DNA of 64,000 nt from Bacteroidales bacterium UBA6401 (GCA_002438635.1 DJPX01000004.1:1-64000); one strand, 5' to 3'. Shown: positions 1-6,802, counted from the stretch's first letter. A program made the numbers and translations. Notes: generated by a model from the sequence alone, not told the origin.

Positions 1-270
1 GAAGTTAGTTATGATTGGGTTTTTAATAAAATTGCATTGTCTAATAATACTATAATTGAAAATGATTATTATTATTATGATAAAAACTTAGACAAATGCC
101 ACAAAATTATTAATATCGAGAAGGATACGCTTTATATTTTTAATGAGTTTTCAAAACCTAACTTCGCAATTAATTTGATTAAATTACAGAACGGAGAATT
201 TAATGTATCATATTTATTGGGGGTTGGAAGAGATGACGATGCTGAAAAAATAAAAAACCTTACTTGGTGA
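1..270 (+). CDS. hypothetical protein, 3' end only
   Basis: The reading frame is open from the first base of the window to a TGA at 268-270, so this is the C-terminal 89 codons of a gene that begins outside. A TTG at 37 could pass for a start, but the frame continues upstream without a stop. The protein is rich in Asn, Ile, Tyr and Lys and has no motif I recognise; no signal peptide or membrane segment is visible in this part. Base composition is more AT-rich than the ribosomal operon nearby, which suits an accessory or transferred gene. It is followed by a terminator-like hairpin and an IS remnant. Confidence 0.55.
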   Translation, partial: EVSYDWVFNKIALSNNTIIENDYYYYDKNLDKCHKIINIEKDTLYIFNEFSKPNFAINLIKLQNGEFNVSYLLGVGRDDDAEKIKNLTW

Positions 271-279
271 TTTTCTGTC

Positions 280-301
280 GGGCAGGCGAGAAAGTCTGCC
301 C
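280..301 (+). terminator. hairpin after the partial hypothetical gene
   Basis: Arms GGGCAG (280-285) and CTGCCC (296-301) with a 10-nt loop start 10 nt after the stop codon and are followed by a short T-run (305-309). It fits an intrinsic terminator, although the stem is only 6 bp. Confidence 0.5.
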
Positions 302-494
302 AACTTTTTGTATCTTGCGAACGGAACGAAAACTAGTTCTTTGCGGGCTACATTGAGAAGGTAATGTGGTCCCCCTAAAAATCACTTTGAAAGCGAGAAT
401 GACAAAAGCCACGCAATAACGGATATGATATGAATTGTCATGCCATCCACTATCACATCGCGCATATCCAAAAAAGATAGCAACTTACTCCTGA

Positions 495-680
495 CCTTCC
501 CTGAGAATAGTTGACAATTTTGATTATGAACTTGTTCTGGTGTCTGCTAGCCAATGCTCATATACGGTCGCTGCGTGTTGTAGAAGTCAATGATACGGCA
601 AAGTTCCAACTTGCAGACTTTTCTGGTCGGGATGGTGGATAAGCCTGCTGGCAGTCTCGTCATCAATCGTATCAAATGTC
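495..680 (-). pseudogene. remnant of an IS3-type transposase (rve domain)
   Basis: Two broken pieces of an integrase-core transposase can be read on the minus strand. Around 600-680 one frame gives RLIHHPDQ, resembling the HHSDxG region that carries a catalytic Asp. In another frame, around 520-600, the peptide reads ELCRIIDFYNTQRPYMSIG, then a TAG stop (547-549), then QTPEQVH, which is the typical C-terminal end of IS3-family transposases. The roughly 70 residues that normally separate these motifs are missing, and the two pieces differ in frame, so the gene has suffered a deletion, a frameshift and a nonsense mutation. I see no intact inverted terminal repeats or target duplication. Nothing else codes in the stretch from 302 to 764 apart from the tsf terminator. 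Confidence 0.6.
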
Positions 681-710
681 ATCCTAATCAACTTTGGTGT
701 AAAACACACA

Positions 711-748
711 AAAAAGGGATCGAACTTATAAAAGTCCAATCCCTTTTC
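711..748 (-). terminator. terminator of the rplM-rpsI-rpsB-tsf operon
   Basis: On the minus strand, 17 nt after the tsf stop, AAAAGGGAT (747-739) pairs with ATCCCTTTT (720-712) and the stem runs into a T tract. This is a good intrinsic terminator for the ribosomal protein operon. Confidence 0.75.
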
Positions 749-764
749 TAATTTTAAAGATTGC

Positions 765-1760
765 TTAGTCAGAAAGTGAGAAACGCTTGAAAGCGACAAT
801 CTTCGCATCCTTATCAGCTGCAGCAAGCGCTGCCTTTACGCTGATATGATCGTCACTCATTTGATACTCTTGCTCTTCAAGAGTTTGTTCTTTGAAGAAC
901 TTCTGAAGACGACCATTGGCGATATTCTGAATCATCTGCTCATTTAGATTAGCAGACTTCTCTTCAGAGACAGTCTTGATAATCTCACGTGCTTGCTGTG
1001 CCTGTTCAGGAGTAAGCCATCCCTTAGCAGTATTCGACTCGATATGCTCTTCACTATCAACATGCGCAGGATTAATGCCAGCTTTCTTGAGTGCAGCCTC
1101 AACGGCTTTCTGGATCATCTCCTCACGAGTCTTTTGAACTGCAACGGCGAGTTCATTCTCTACCACTTCTTTAGGACAATCTGCAGCGCTAATTGCAACA
1201 GGATTCATAGATGCTACCTGCATCACGATCCCCTTTGCAAGATCTGCCGGGATTTCCTTATTGAAACCTACCAATGCGCCCAATTTCCCATTAAGTGCAT
1301 GAACATAAGCAGCCACAAAAGGAGCTTCGATAATCGCATAATAACAAAGTACATGCTTTTCTCCAGTCTTTCCCGTCTGAGCTTCAACGGCTTCTTCTAC
1401 GGTATAGCCATCAGCCATCTTGCAAGCCTTTAGTGCCTCAAGATCTGAAGGCGCGTTAGCTATAGCCACATCAGCGATAGCTTCTGCAAGATTTTGAAAA
1501 TCAGCATTACGTGATACAAAGTCAGTCTCGCAACCAAGGCATACAAGAATAGCTTTATTACCTGATATACGAGTCTTTACCGCACCTTCTGTAGTCTCGC
1601 GGTCTGCTCTTTTAGCTGCCACGAGCTTACCTTTTTCACGTATGATGCCAATAGCCTTATTGAAGTCGCCTTCAGCTTCTTCAAGAGCCTTCTTACAGTC
1701 CATCATACCAGCTGAAGTCATCTTACGCAACTTCATTACATCTGCTGCTGTAATTGCCAT
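765..1760 (-). CDS. tsf: elongation factor Ts
   Basis: EF-Ts is the nucleotide exchange factor that releases GDP from EF-Tu in the cytoplasm. The N-terminal UBA-like domain is plain (ITAADVMKLRKMTSAGMMDC, residues 3-22), followed by KKALEEAEGDFNKA. The EF-Tu-contacting TDFVSRN motif lies near residue 80. At 331 aa it is longer than the E. coli protein (about 283), in keeping with the longer Bacteroidales version. It is the last gene of the operon, 33 nt after rpsB, with a terminator just downstream. Identity is not in doubt; the ATG gives the canonical MAITAADV start. Confidence 0.97.
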   Translation of the reverse strand: MAITAADVMKLRKMTSAGMMDCKKALEEAEGDFNKAIGIIREKGKLVAAKRADRETTEGAVKTRISGNKAILVCLGCETDFVSRNADFQNLAEAIADVAIANAPSDLEALKACKMADGYTVEEAVEAQTGKTGEKHVLCYYAIIEAPFVAAYVHALNGKLGALVGFNKEIPADLAKGIVMQVASMNPVAISAADCPKEVVENELAVAVQKTREEMIQKAVEAALKKAGINPAHVDSEEHIESNTAKGWLTPEQAQQAREIIKTVSEEKSANLNEQMIQNIANGRLQKFFKEQTLEEQEYQMSDDHISVKAALAAADKDAKIVAFKRFSLSD

Positions 1761-1793
1761 AATGTTGTATATTCTAATAATTAAACAAATGGA

Positions 1794-2612
1794 TTATTCT
1801 GCTGCAGGAGCATTTACCTCTTCCTTTGCCTCTGCCTTGGCACCCTTGCGGGAGCGAAGTTTACGCTCAGATGGTTTTCCTACTACTTCTTTTGCCTCTG
1901 CCTCTGCTTCCTTCTCCTTTTCGAGTTTACGCTCATTAAGACCTTCCTGAATAGCTCCGCAAAGTGCATCAAGAACAACCTCGATACTCTTTGTAGCGTC
2001 ATCATTAGCCGGAATCACATAATCAATAGGGCTAGGATCGCAACATGTATCAACCATTGCGAATACCGGAATATTAAGACGGTTAGCCTCTTTTACAGCG
2101 TTAGCTTCCTTCTGAACATCAACCACAAAAAGAGCGGATGGAAGACGACTCATATCTCTAATAGAGCCAAGGTTCTTCTCTAATTTTGCTCTCTGGCGGT
2201 CAATCTGAAGGCGCTCACGTTTAGCGAGTTTCTCGTATGTACCATCCTCTTTCATCTTATCGATGGTGCTCATCTTTTTGATGGCCTTACGGATAGTAGG
2301 GAAATTGGTAAGCATACCACCGGCCCAACGCTCGGTGATAGAAGGCATACCTACTGAAGCAGCTTTTTCAGCGATAATCTCCTTAGCCTGCTTCTTAGTA
2401 GCTACGAAAAGGATTTTGCGGCCGGACTTGGCCAATTCCTTCATTGCATCCGCAGCTTCGTCTATTTTAACGACTGTCTTGTGCAGGTCGATGATGTGAA
2501 TACCATTCTTCTGGTCGAAGATGTATGGCGCCATCTTAGGATTCCACTTACGGGCAAGGTGTCCGAAGTGTACGCCTGCATCAAGCAATTCTTGGAAATT
2601 TGTTCTGGACAT
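1794..2612 (-). CDS. rpsB: 30S ribosomal protein S2
   Basis: S2 binds the small subunit late in assembly and helps recruit S1. The start MSRTNFQELLDAGVHFGHLA and the segment RKWNPKMAPYIF are family signatures, as is the ERWAGGMLTNF block in the middle. The C-terminal tail after about residue 225 is unusually charged and partly self-similar (ERKLEKEKEAEAEAKE, then SERKLRSRKGAKAEAKE), ending NAPAAE; this tail explains the 272-aa length. It lies between rpsI and tsf in the usual Bacteroidota order, but is separated from rpsI by a 143-bp gap that may hold a leader. Confidence 0.97.
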   Translation of the reverse strand: MSRTNFQELLDAGVHFGHLARKWNPKMAPYIFDQKNGIHIIDLHKTVVKIDEAADAMKELAKSGRKILFVATKKQAKEIIAEKAASVGMPSITERWAGGMLTNFPTIRKAIKKMSTIDKMKEDGTYEKLAKRERLQIDRQRAKLEKNLGSIRDMSRLPSALFVVDVQKEANAVKEANRLNIPVFAMVDTCCDPSPIDYVIPANDDATKSIEVVLDALCGAIQEGLNERKLEKEKEAEAEAKEVVGKPSERKLRSRKGAKAEAKEEVNAPAAE

Positions 2613-2755
2613 AATGTCTTTAAATTAATTTTTCTCTTTTCTTCAATCCTCGAGTAGTGACCCTAGGCCAATCTCGAAAATTTTCCGCAGCGCGGCAACC
2701 TCCACATTGGGGATAGTTTTAAAACCGCAACTGTGCGTTAATAACAGTATAATAA
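2613..2755 (-). promoter_or_regulatory. rpsI-rpsB intergenic region, possible structured leader
   Basis: This 143-bp gap interrupts an otherwise compact operon. It holds a nested inverted repeat: CCGC-AGC-GCGG (2685-2695) sits inside CCAAT (2668-2672) and ATTGG (2706-2710), with ACTGT/ACAGT (2730-2734, 2744-2748) outside. S2 commonly represses its own operon through an rpsB leader in other bacteria, so an autoregulatory mRNA structure is possible. I see no clear TAnnTTTG box here. This is a weak, structure-only call. Confidence 0.3.
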
Positions 2756-3145
2756 CTAACGTTTACTGAACTGGAAGCGTCTGCGTGCGCCTGGCTGACC
2801 AGGTTTCTTACGCTCAACCTCACGAGAATCGCGGGTGAGAAGGCCTGCGGCCTTAAGTGCAGAACGATAAGCTTCCTTATCAATCTCACAAAGTGCACGA
2901 GCGATACCGAGACGAACAGCTTCTGCCTGACCCTTTGTGCCTCCTCCTATAAGAGTGACCTTAGTGTCGAACTTACCTGCTGTTTCAGTTACGGCAAATG
3001 CTTGCATTACAATATAGCGAAGAGTCTCCTCTTTGAAGTAATCTTCAAGAGGGCGTCCGTTAATAGTGATGTTACCTGCACCATTTGAGAGATAAACGCG
3101 AGCTATAGCTGTCTTACGTCTTCCAAGGGCGTGTGTCTGTTCCAT
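2756..3145 (-). CDS. rpsI: 30S ribosomal protein S9
   Basis: S9 is a small-subunit head protein whose C-terminal tail reaches the P-site tRNA. The N-terminal LGRRKTAIARVYL and the basic C-terminus ending RRRFQFSKR are diagnostic; the final KR is the conserved tRNA-contacting end. Length (129 aa) is normal. It follows rplM by 9 nt, the near-universal rplM-rpsI pairing. Confidence 0.97.
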   Translation of the reverse strand: MEQTHALGRRKTAIARVYLSNGAGNITINGRPLEDYFKEETLRYIVMQAFAVTETAGKFDTKVTLIGGGTKGQAEAVRLGIARALCEIDKEAYRSALKAAGLLTRDSREVERKKPGQPGARRRFQFSKR

Positions 3146-3154
3146 TTGCTCTGT

Positions 3155-3607
3155 TTAAATTTCGTTCAACTTAATTTCTGTAGGGTTTTGTGCTTGGTGA
3201 GGATGCTCAGGACCTGCATAAATGTAGAGGTTCCCAAGTACTTTATCTCCAAGACGATTCTTAGGGAGCATACCCTTCACCGCTCTCCTAATGAGTTCCG
3301 TCGGTCTTTTAGCCAAAATCTCAGCTGGAGTGCTGTATCGCTGTCCACCGGGATATCCAGTGTAGCGAACATACACACGATCAGTCATCTTTTTTCCTTT
3401 AAGAGCTACCTTTTCCGCGTTAATTACGATTACATTATCACCACAATCAACGTTAGGCGTAAATCCAGGCTTATTCTTACCACGAAGGATAAGAGCCACC
3501 CTGGATGAAAGACGACCAAGTGCGAGATCTGTCGCGTCAATGACCAACCACTTCTTTTCCACAGTCGCCTTGTTCAGCGATACTGTCTTGTAGCTAAGTG
3601 TGTCCAT
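3155..3607 (-). CDS. rplM: 50S ribosomal protein L13
   Basis: L13 is an early assembly protein of the large subunit. Family features are WLVIDATDLALGRLSSRVA near the N-terminus, the KPGFTPNVDCGDNVIVINA segment, and GPEHPHQAQNP near the C-terminus. Length 150 aa is normal. It is the first gene of the rplM-rpsI-rpsB-tsf operon, with a good promoter overlapping the end of the region behind frr and an approximately 60-nt leader that begins with a hairpin. Confidence 0.97.
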   Translation of the reverse strand: MDTLSYKTVSLNKATVEKKWLVIDATDLALGRLSSRVALILRGKNKPGFTPNVDCGDNVIVINAEKVALKGKKMTDRVYVRYTGYPGGQRYSTPAEILAKRPTELIRRAVKGMLPKNRLGDKVLGNLYIYAGPEHPHQAQNPTEIKLNEI

Positions 3608-3646
3608 TGTCTTGATACTTTTAATGATTAATACTTAAATAAAATT

Positions 3647-3672
3647 GCGATCCCTCCTTTCAAAGGGGTCGC
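3647..3672 (-). other. inverted repeat in the rplM leader / frr 3' end
   Basis: GCGATCCCTCCTTT and AAAGGGGTCGC form an almost perfect 26-nt hairpin immediately downstream of the rplM -7 box. It could terminate frr transcription (minus strand, AT-rich tail follows). Because transcription from the rplM promoter would start inside it, it could also be a 5'-end structure used for control by L13 or S9. Sequence alone does not decide between these. Confidence 0.45.
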
Positions 3673-3704
3673 AAAGATAACTAATTATTCTGAAATAACA
3701 AAAA
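3672..3704 (-). promoter_or_regulatory. promoter of the rplM operon
   Basis: On the minus strand TTTTTG (3704-3699) is followed after 19 nt by TATCTTTG (3679-3672), a full match to the Bacteroidota sigma-ABfr consensus TTTG...TAnnTTTG. It lies between frr and rplM, giving a leader of about 60 nt. Confidence 0.75.
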
Positions 3705-3708
3705 CTTT

Positions 3709-4278
3709 CTATACGGCCAGGATATCTTTCTCTTTCGCACTTACAAGCTCATCAACTTCCTTCACTCTCTTATCCGTGAGTTTTTGAATTTCGACCTCTC
3801 CTTCCTTCTGAACATCTTCACTCAAACTATCGTTCTTAAGCGCTTTTTTGAAAGCATCCAACGCATCTCTACGAGCATTACGAACGACTATTTTCGCATT
3901 TTCCCCTTCAGCTTTCGCATTTTTACAAAGTTCTTTACGACGCTCTTCGGTAAGAGCGGGCACTGTACAGCGTATGGTTTCTCCATTATTTGAAGGAGTT
4001 AGGCCAATATTGGCATCAATAATCGCCTTCTCTATCGCAGGGATAAGGGAGCGTTCCCACGGCTGAATGGCAAGCGTCTTAGCATCTGGGGCAGTAACCG
4101 AACCTACTTGCGGTATCGGCGTAGGAGTACCATAGTAGTTTACGAGTACTTTATTGAATACTTGCGTATTCGCTTTCCCTACCCTATAATTTTTAAGGCT
4201 CTCTTCGAGATAAACCACAGCATCATGCATTTTAGCATCGGCTGTAGAGATAATCTGTTTTGCGTTTTCTGTAAGCAT
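3709..4278 (-). CDS. frr: ribosome recycling factor
   Basis: RRF, with EF-G, splits the post-termination ribosome. The protein (189 aa, normal about 185) contains the family core YYGTPTPIPQVGSVTAPDAK and ends in a long coiled-coil helix (residues about 110-185, charged and heptad-like). It starts 11 nt after the pyrH stop, the standard pyrH-frr pair, so the two are surely cotranscribed. Confidence 0.97.
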   Translation of the reverse strand: MLTENAKQIISTADAKMHDAVVYLEESLKNYRVGKANTQVFNKVLVNYYGTPTPIPQVGSVTAPDAKTLAIQPWERSLIPAIEKAIIDANIGLTPSNNGETIRCTVPALTEERRKELCKNAKAEGENAKIVVRNARRDALDAFKKALKNDSLSEDVQKEGEVEIQKLTDKRVKEVDELVSAKEKDILAV

Positions 4279-4289
4279 ATCTTTATTTG

Positions 4290-4994
4290 TTAAGCATGTA
4301 CAATCGTTCCTACCTTTTCGCCTTCGAGAAGCCTTTGCAATGCCCCCTCCTCATCTATATCAAAAACTACAATGGGGACATTTCCCTGCTCGCATAGTGC
4401 AAATGCCGTAGCATCCATTACTTTAAGGTGATCTGAAAGAGCCTTGTCAAATGTGAGTTCATCGTATTTTGTGGCATTGGGGTCTTTTTCCGGATCAGCC
4501 GTATAAACGCCATCCACCCTCGTGCCCTTAAGGAGTGCATCTGCTTTAAGTTCAAGCGCTCGCAAGGCCGCTCCGCTATCTGTTGTAAAAAATGGGTTTC
4601 CTGTTCCGCCTGCGATAAGCGCCACTCCACCCTCTTCCATAAGTCCAAGTGCAGCATCACGCACATAATATCTTGCTATCGGCTCCATCGGGGTAGCTGT
4701 GAACACTTCGGCGCGAACGCCTAGGGCGCGGATGAATTGGCATAAAGCCATGGAATTAATCACAGTGGCAAGCATACCCATCTTGTCGCCATCCACACGA
4801 TCAAAACCCTTACCAGTGCCCTGAAGCCCACGGAAGATATTTCCGCCACCATTCACAATGGCGACTTGATGTCCGGCGCGAACGGCACTCACCACTTCTT
4901 GCGCATATTTGGCGATACGGCCTTCGTCAAGCCCCTTACCAGAAGGACCTCCGAGACTTTCACCACTCAATTTTAAAAGAACTCTCTTATACAT
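4290..4994 (-). CDS. pyrH: uridylate kinase (UMP kinase)
   Basis: PyrH phosphorylates UMP to UDP in pyrimidine nucleotide synthesis. The start MYKRVLLKLSGESLGG is the amino-acid-kinase phosphate-binding segment, followed by VNGGGNIFRG and a C-terminal DATAFALCEQGNVPIVVFD block. Length 234 aa is normal. It heads the pyrH-frr pair. A TACTTTTG -7-like box ends only 6 nt before the ATG, so the transcript may be leaderless. Confidence 0.96.
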   Translation of the reverse strand: MYKRVLLKLSGESLGGPSGKGLDEGRIAKYAQEVVSAVRAGHQVAIVNGGGNIFRGLQGTGKGFDRVDGDKMGMLATVINSMALCQFIRALGVRAEVFTATPMEPIARYYVRDAALGLMEEGGVALIAGGTGNPFFTTDSGAALRALELKADALLKGTRVDGVYTADPEKDPNATKYDELTFDKALSDHLKVMDATAFALCEQGNVPIVVFDIDEEGALQRLLEGEKVGTIVHA

Positions 4995-5000
4995 AGTTTA

Positions 5001-5008
5001 CAAAAGTA
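5001..5008 (-). promoter_or_regulatory. -7 box of pyrH, probable leaderless start
   Basis: TACTTTTG on the minus strand matches TAnnTTTG and is followed by 6 nt and the pyrH ATG. A -33 TTG at the usual 19-21 nt spacing is not convincing, so the call rests on the -7 box alone. Confidence 0.45.
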
Positions 5009-5038
5009 AGCATTTTTTACAATATTCTAAGCCAAAAC

Positions 5039-5284
5039 TCACAATCCCACATCCTCGGGATTGATGATGAATGTATAAATGTAACTAATATGAATTACGT
5101 TCCAATTACACGTGTGACGAACTCTAATTTCACTATCCGAAAGACGATATAACTGTTTCCCATCTTCATTTCGTTCCGTAAAAGTCCACTTCTTTAGAAA
5201 TTTTCGCTCTCCATCAATTATAGCATAAACTGATATGTCTTTAAATTTATACCCGCTCTTTTCAAAATATCTTTCTAATGACAC
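5039..5284 (-). pseudogene. 5'-truncated copy of the lipoprotein family at 5537-6711
   Basis: The 81-aa frame opens with a GTG and ends YIYTFIINPEDVGL. It lines up with the C-terminal halves of the two lipoproteins upstream: FLKKWTFTERNEDGKQLYRL here matches FLKKWTYEERKYGGRQLFRL and FLKKWTYGEREQKGKQLYRL. The frame stays open upstream to a TAG at about 5366-5368, and that extension (SCFFIFPESSSDFEKVSLER) still resembles the family, but it overlaps the 58-aa ORF and has no signal peptide or lipobox. I read it as a third family copy that lost its first roughly 50 residues; it could be expressed as a fragment, but not exported in the normal way. Confidence 0.6.
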
Positions 5285-5327
5285 CTTCTCAAAATCACTT
5301 GATGATTCTGGAAAAATAAAAAAACAA

Positions 5328-5504
5328 CTATTTTCCTCGATCTTCCCATTTCTTTCTAAACTCTAATTTAGGAGTTTTCCCTCCATTATACATATAAAGG
5401 TTTTTATGCAAATCATTAATATGACTCGCTCCATTCAGAGCTCTTGACATAGCAGATGGAGCAATTACATCTTCTATCAAAAGATTTGATAAATGACTCT
5501 TCAT
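5328..5504 (-). CDS. 58-aa ORF, second copy of the repeat-borne small protein
   Basis: From an ATG at 5504, 32 nt after lipoprotein 5537-5998, to a TAG at 5328. It begins MKSHLSNLLIEDVIAPSAMS, then RALNGASHINDLHKNLYMYN, GGKTP, and a tail KLEFRKKWEDRGK. The first 43 or so residues are nearly identical to the ORF at 6002-6178, and two of the three nucleotide differences are silent, but the tails diverge sharply. I recognise no domain; there is no signal peptide. Whether it is translated is unproven: equal length and frame conservation in both copies argue for it. Confidence 0.45.
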   Translation of the reverse strand: MKSHLSNLLIEDVIAPSAMSRALNGASHINDLHKNLYMYNGGKTPKLEFRKKWEDRGK

Positions 5505-5550
5505 AAGACAATTGTTATTAGTTTTATAATTAAAAATTACAACCCTACAT
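5371..5550. repeat. 180-bp direct repeat, copy 1
   Basis: This block matches 6045-6224 with only three substitutions in 180 bases and no gaps (offset 674). It covers most of the 58-aa ORF, the spacer and the last codons of the preceding lipoprotein gene, showing a recent duplication or gene conversion within the lipoprotein array. Confidence 0.9.
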
Positions 5551-5998
5551 TCTCAGGGTTAATGGTAAAAATGTATGTATAAAGAACCTTCTTATAAAAA
5601 AAATCATTAACATAATATATTTCTAAGTCACTATCCAGAAGCCTAAATAATTGTCGTCCACCATATTTTCTTTCTTCATAAGTCCACTTTTTTAAAAATT
5701 TTTCACTATCGCCTACGACCTCATAGATGGAAACATCATTACATAATTTACCACCTTCATTAATTAGATCTTCCAATGTAAACCCATCCATATTATTTCG
5801 CTTTGGAGTATTAAATATGTCTAACCATTTATCGTTTTCTAGTTTTTTAAAATATTTACCATCTTTAAATATAGCCAAATCCCTATTGGTATTATTTACC
5901 AAAACTAATTCAGCCGCATAAAGATAACGGATTTCCCTTGGATTACAACTATTTAGTAATAGCAGCAGAAAGATGACACTCATTTTTTTCCATCCCAT
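5537..5998 (-). CDS. small lipoprotein of a local family (copy B)
   Basis: 153 aa with a signal peptide and lipobox LLLLLNSC at about residue 18, so probably a lipoprotein. It shares with the 6211-6711 protein an N-terminal LVNNTNR..IFKDGKYF segment, a central LEDLINEGG, the FLKKWTYEER block and the C-terminus YIFTINPENVGL. I do not recognise the family. It starts 3 nt after the stop of the 58-aa ORF at 6002-6178, so the two are likely translated together. The start could also be the Met five codons further in. Possible roles include a surface lipoprotein or an immunity-type protein; neither is shown. Confidence 0.7.
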   Translation of the reverse strand: MGWKKMSVIFLLLLLNSCNPREIRYLYAAELVLVNNTNRDLAIFKDGKYFKKLENDKWLDIFNTPKRNNMDGFTLEDLINEGGKLCNDVSIYEVVGDSEKFLKKWTYEERKYGGRQLFRLLDSDLEIYYVNDFFYKKVLYTYIFTINPENVGL

Positions 5999-6001
5999 TT
6001 T

Positions 6002-6178
6002 TCATCCCCCCCATTTTCTTGTTATAAATTCCCAATTAAGCCAAGGAGTTTTCCCTCCATTATACATATAAAGGTTTTTATGCAAATCATTAATATGACT
6101 CGCTCCATTCAAAGCACTTGACATGGCAGATGGAGCAATTACATCTTCTATCAAAAGATTTGATAAATGACTCTTCAT
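6002..6178 (-). CDS. 58-aa ORF, first copy of the repeat-borne small protein
   Basis: ATG at 6178, stop TGA at 6002-6004. The first 43 residues (MKSHLSNLLIEDVIAPSAMS, SALNGASHINDLHKNLYMYN, GGK) match the copy at 5328-5504; the tail here is TPWLNWEFITRKWGG. It sits 32 nt after lipoprotein copy A and 3 nt before lipoprotein copy B, as in an operon. No known domain is recognised. A constant front with a variable end next to a variable lipoprotein resembles displaced toxin tips with immunity genes, but that is only an analogy. Confidence 0.5.
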   Translation of the reverse strand: MKSHLSNLLIEDVIAPSAMSSALNGASHINDLHKNLYMYNGGKTPWLNWEFITRKWGG

Positions 6179-6224
6179 AAGACAATTGTTATTAGTTTTA
6201 TAATTAAAAATTACAACCCTACAT
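6045..6224. repeat. 180-bp direct repeat, copy 2
   Basis: Partner of 5371-5550 (three mismatches). The repeat ends within the last codons of lipoprotein gene 6211-6711 on one side and near codon 44 of the 58-aa ORF on the other, where sequences diverge abruptly. Confidence 0.9.
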
Positions 6225-6711
6225 CCTCGGGATTGATGGTGAATGTATAGGTGAAACGAATATAAACATGTCCCTCTGAATAAAACCTTCCATTAGTGAA
6301 ATGTGATCCTTTCTCATCTTCCGTTTCAACTTCAGTATCACTATCTGTAAGCCTGTATAATTGCTTCCCTTTTTGTTCGCGTTCACCATAGGTCCATTTT
6401 TTCAAGAATACAGGTAAAATCCCATCCGTCACATCATAAATTGATATTTCTTCCACATACTCTCCGAGCAAATCTCCATCTTCCCGAATAAGTTCCTCCA
6501 AATCAATAAATTCATATTCGTTCATTTTTTCAAACAACACGAATGTTTCTTGATCGCGAAAAGTCCCCAAATATGTTTCCTCCTTAAATACCTCAATAGT
6601 CCGTCCAGTATTATTTACGACAACCATCCGCGCAAAATATTCTATATCCTTGCTATGATAGCAGGAGACACACATCAAAATCCAAACGAATATGCACAAT
6701 ATCTTTTTCAT
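6211..6711 (-). CDS. small lipoprotein of a local family (copy A)
   Basis: 166 aa; signal peptide with lipobox ILMCVSC (Cys at about 17) marks a lipoprotein. It has the family blocks VVNNTGRTIEVFKEETYLG, LEELIREDG, FLKKWTYGEREQKGKQLYRL and C-terminal FTYTFTINPEDVGL. No enzymatic motif is visible and I do not recognise the family. It is the first gene of the array and has its own promoter-like element (6734-6767), so the array is transcribed separately from the hydrolase gene upstream. Confidence 0.72.
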   Translation of the reverse strand: MKKILCIFVWILMCVSCYHSKDIEYFARMVVVNNTGRTIEVFKEETYLGTFRDQETFVLFEKMNEYEFIDLEELIREDGDLLGEYVEEISIYDVTDGILPVFLKKWTYGEREQKGKQLYRLTDSDTEVETEDEKGSHFTNGRFYSEGHVYIRFTYTFTINPEDVGL

Positions 6712-6733
6712 AAAGCCATGGTTATTAGTCGTT

Positions 6734-6767
6734 CAAATATACAACATTAATTAATATTCGACCAAAA
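6734..6767 (-). promoter_or_regulatory. promoter of the lipoprotein array
   Basis: On the minus strand TTTTG (6767-6763), 21 nt, then TATATTTG (6741-6734). This matches the Bacteroidota consensus and leaves a leader of under 20 nt before the ATG at 6711. Confidence 0.55.
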
Positions 6768-6802
6768 GTCTAAAGCCCTACTTTCACATATATGGTTCGG
6801 CA

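Noticed and set aside
587..826. 79-codon minus-strand frame beginning inside tsf
   Set aside because: The first part is a shadow of tsf and the terminator; only its end carries the transposase remnant, annotated as a pseudogene.
993..1433. 146-codon frame antisense to tsf
   Set aside because: It is a shadow of a certain gene with no recognisable features; similar long shadows occur opposite mutS (43638-43997) and GH92 (50674-51087).
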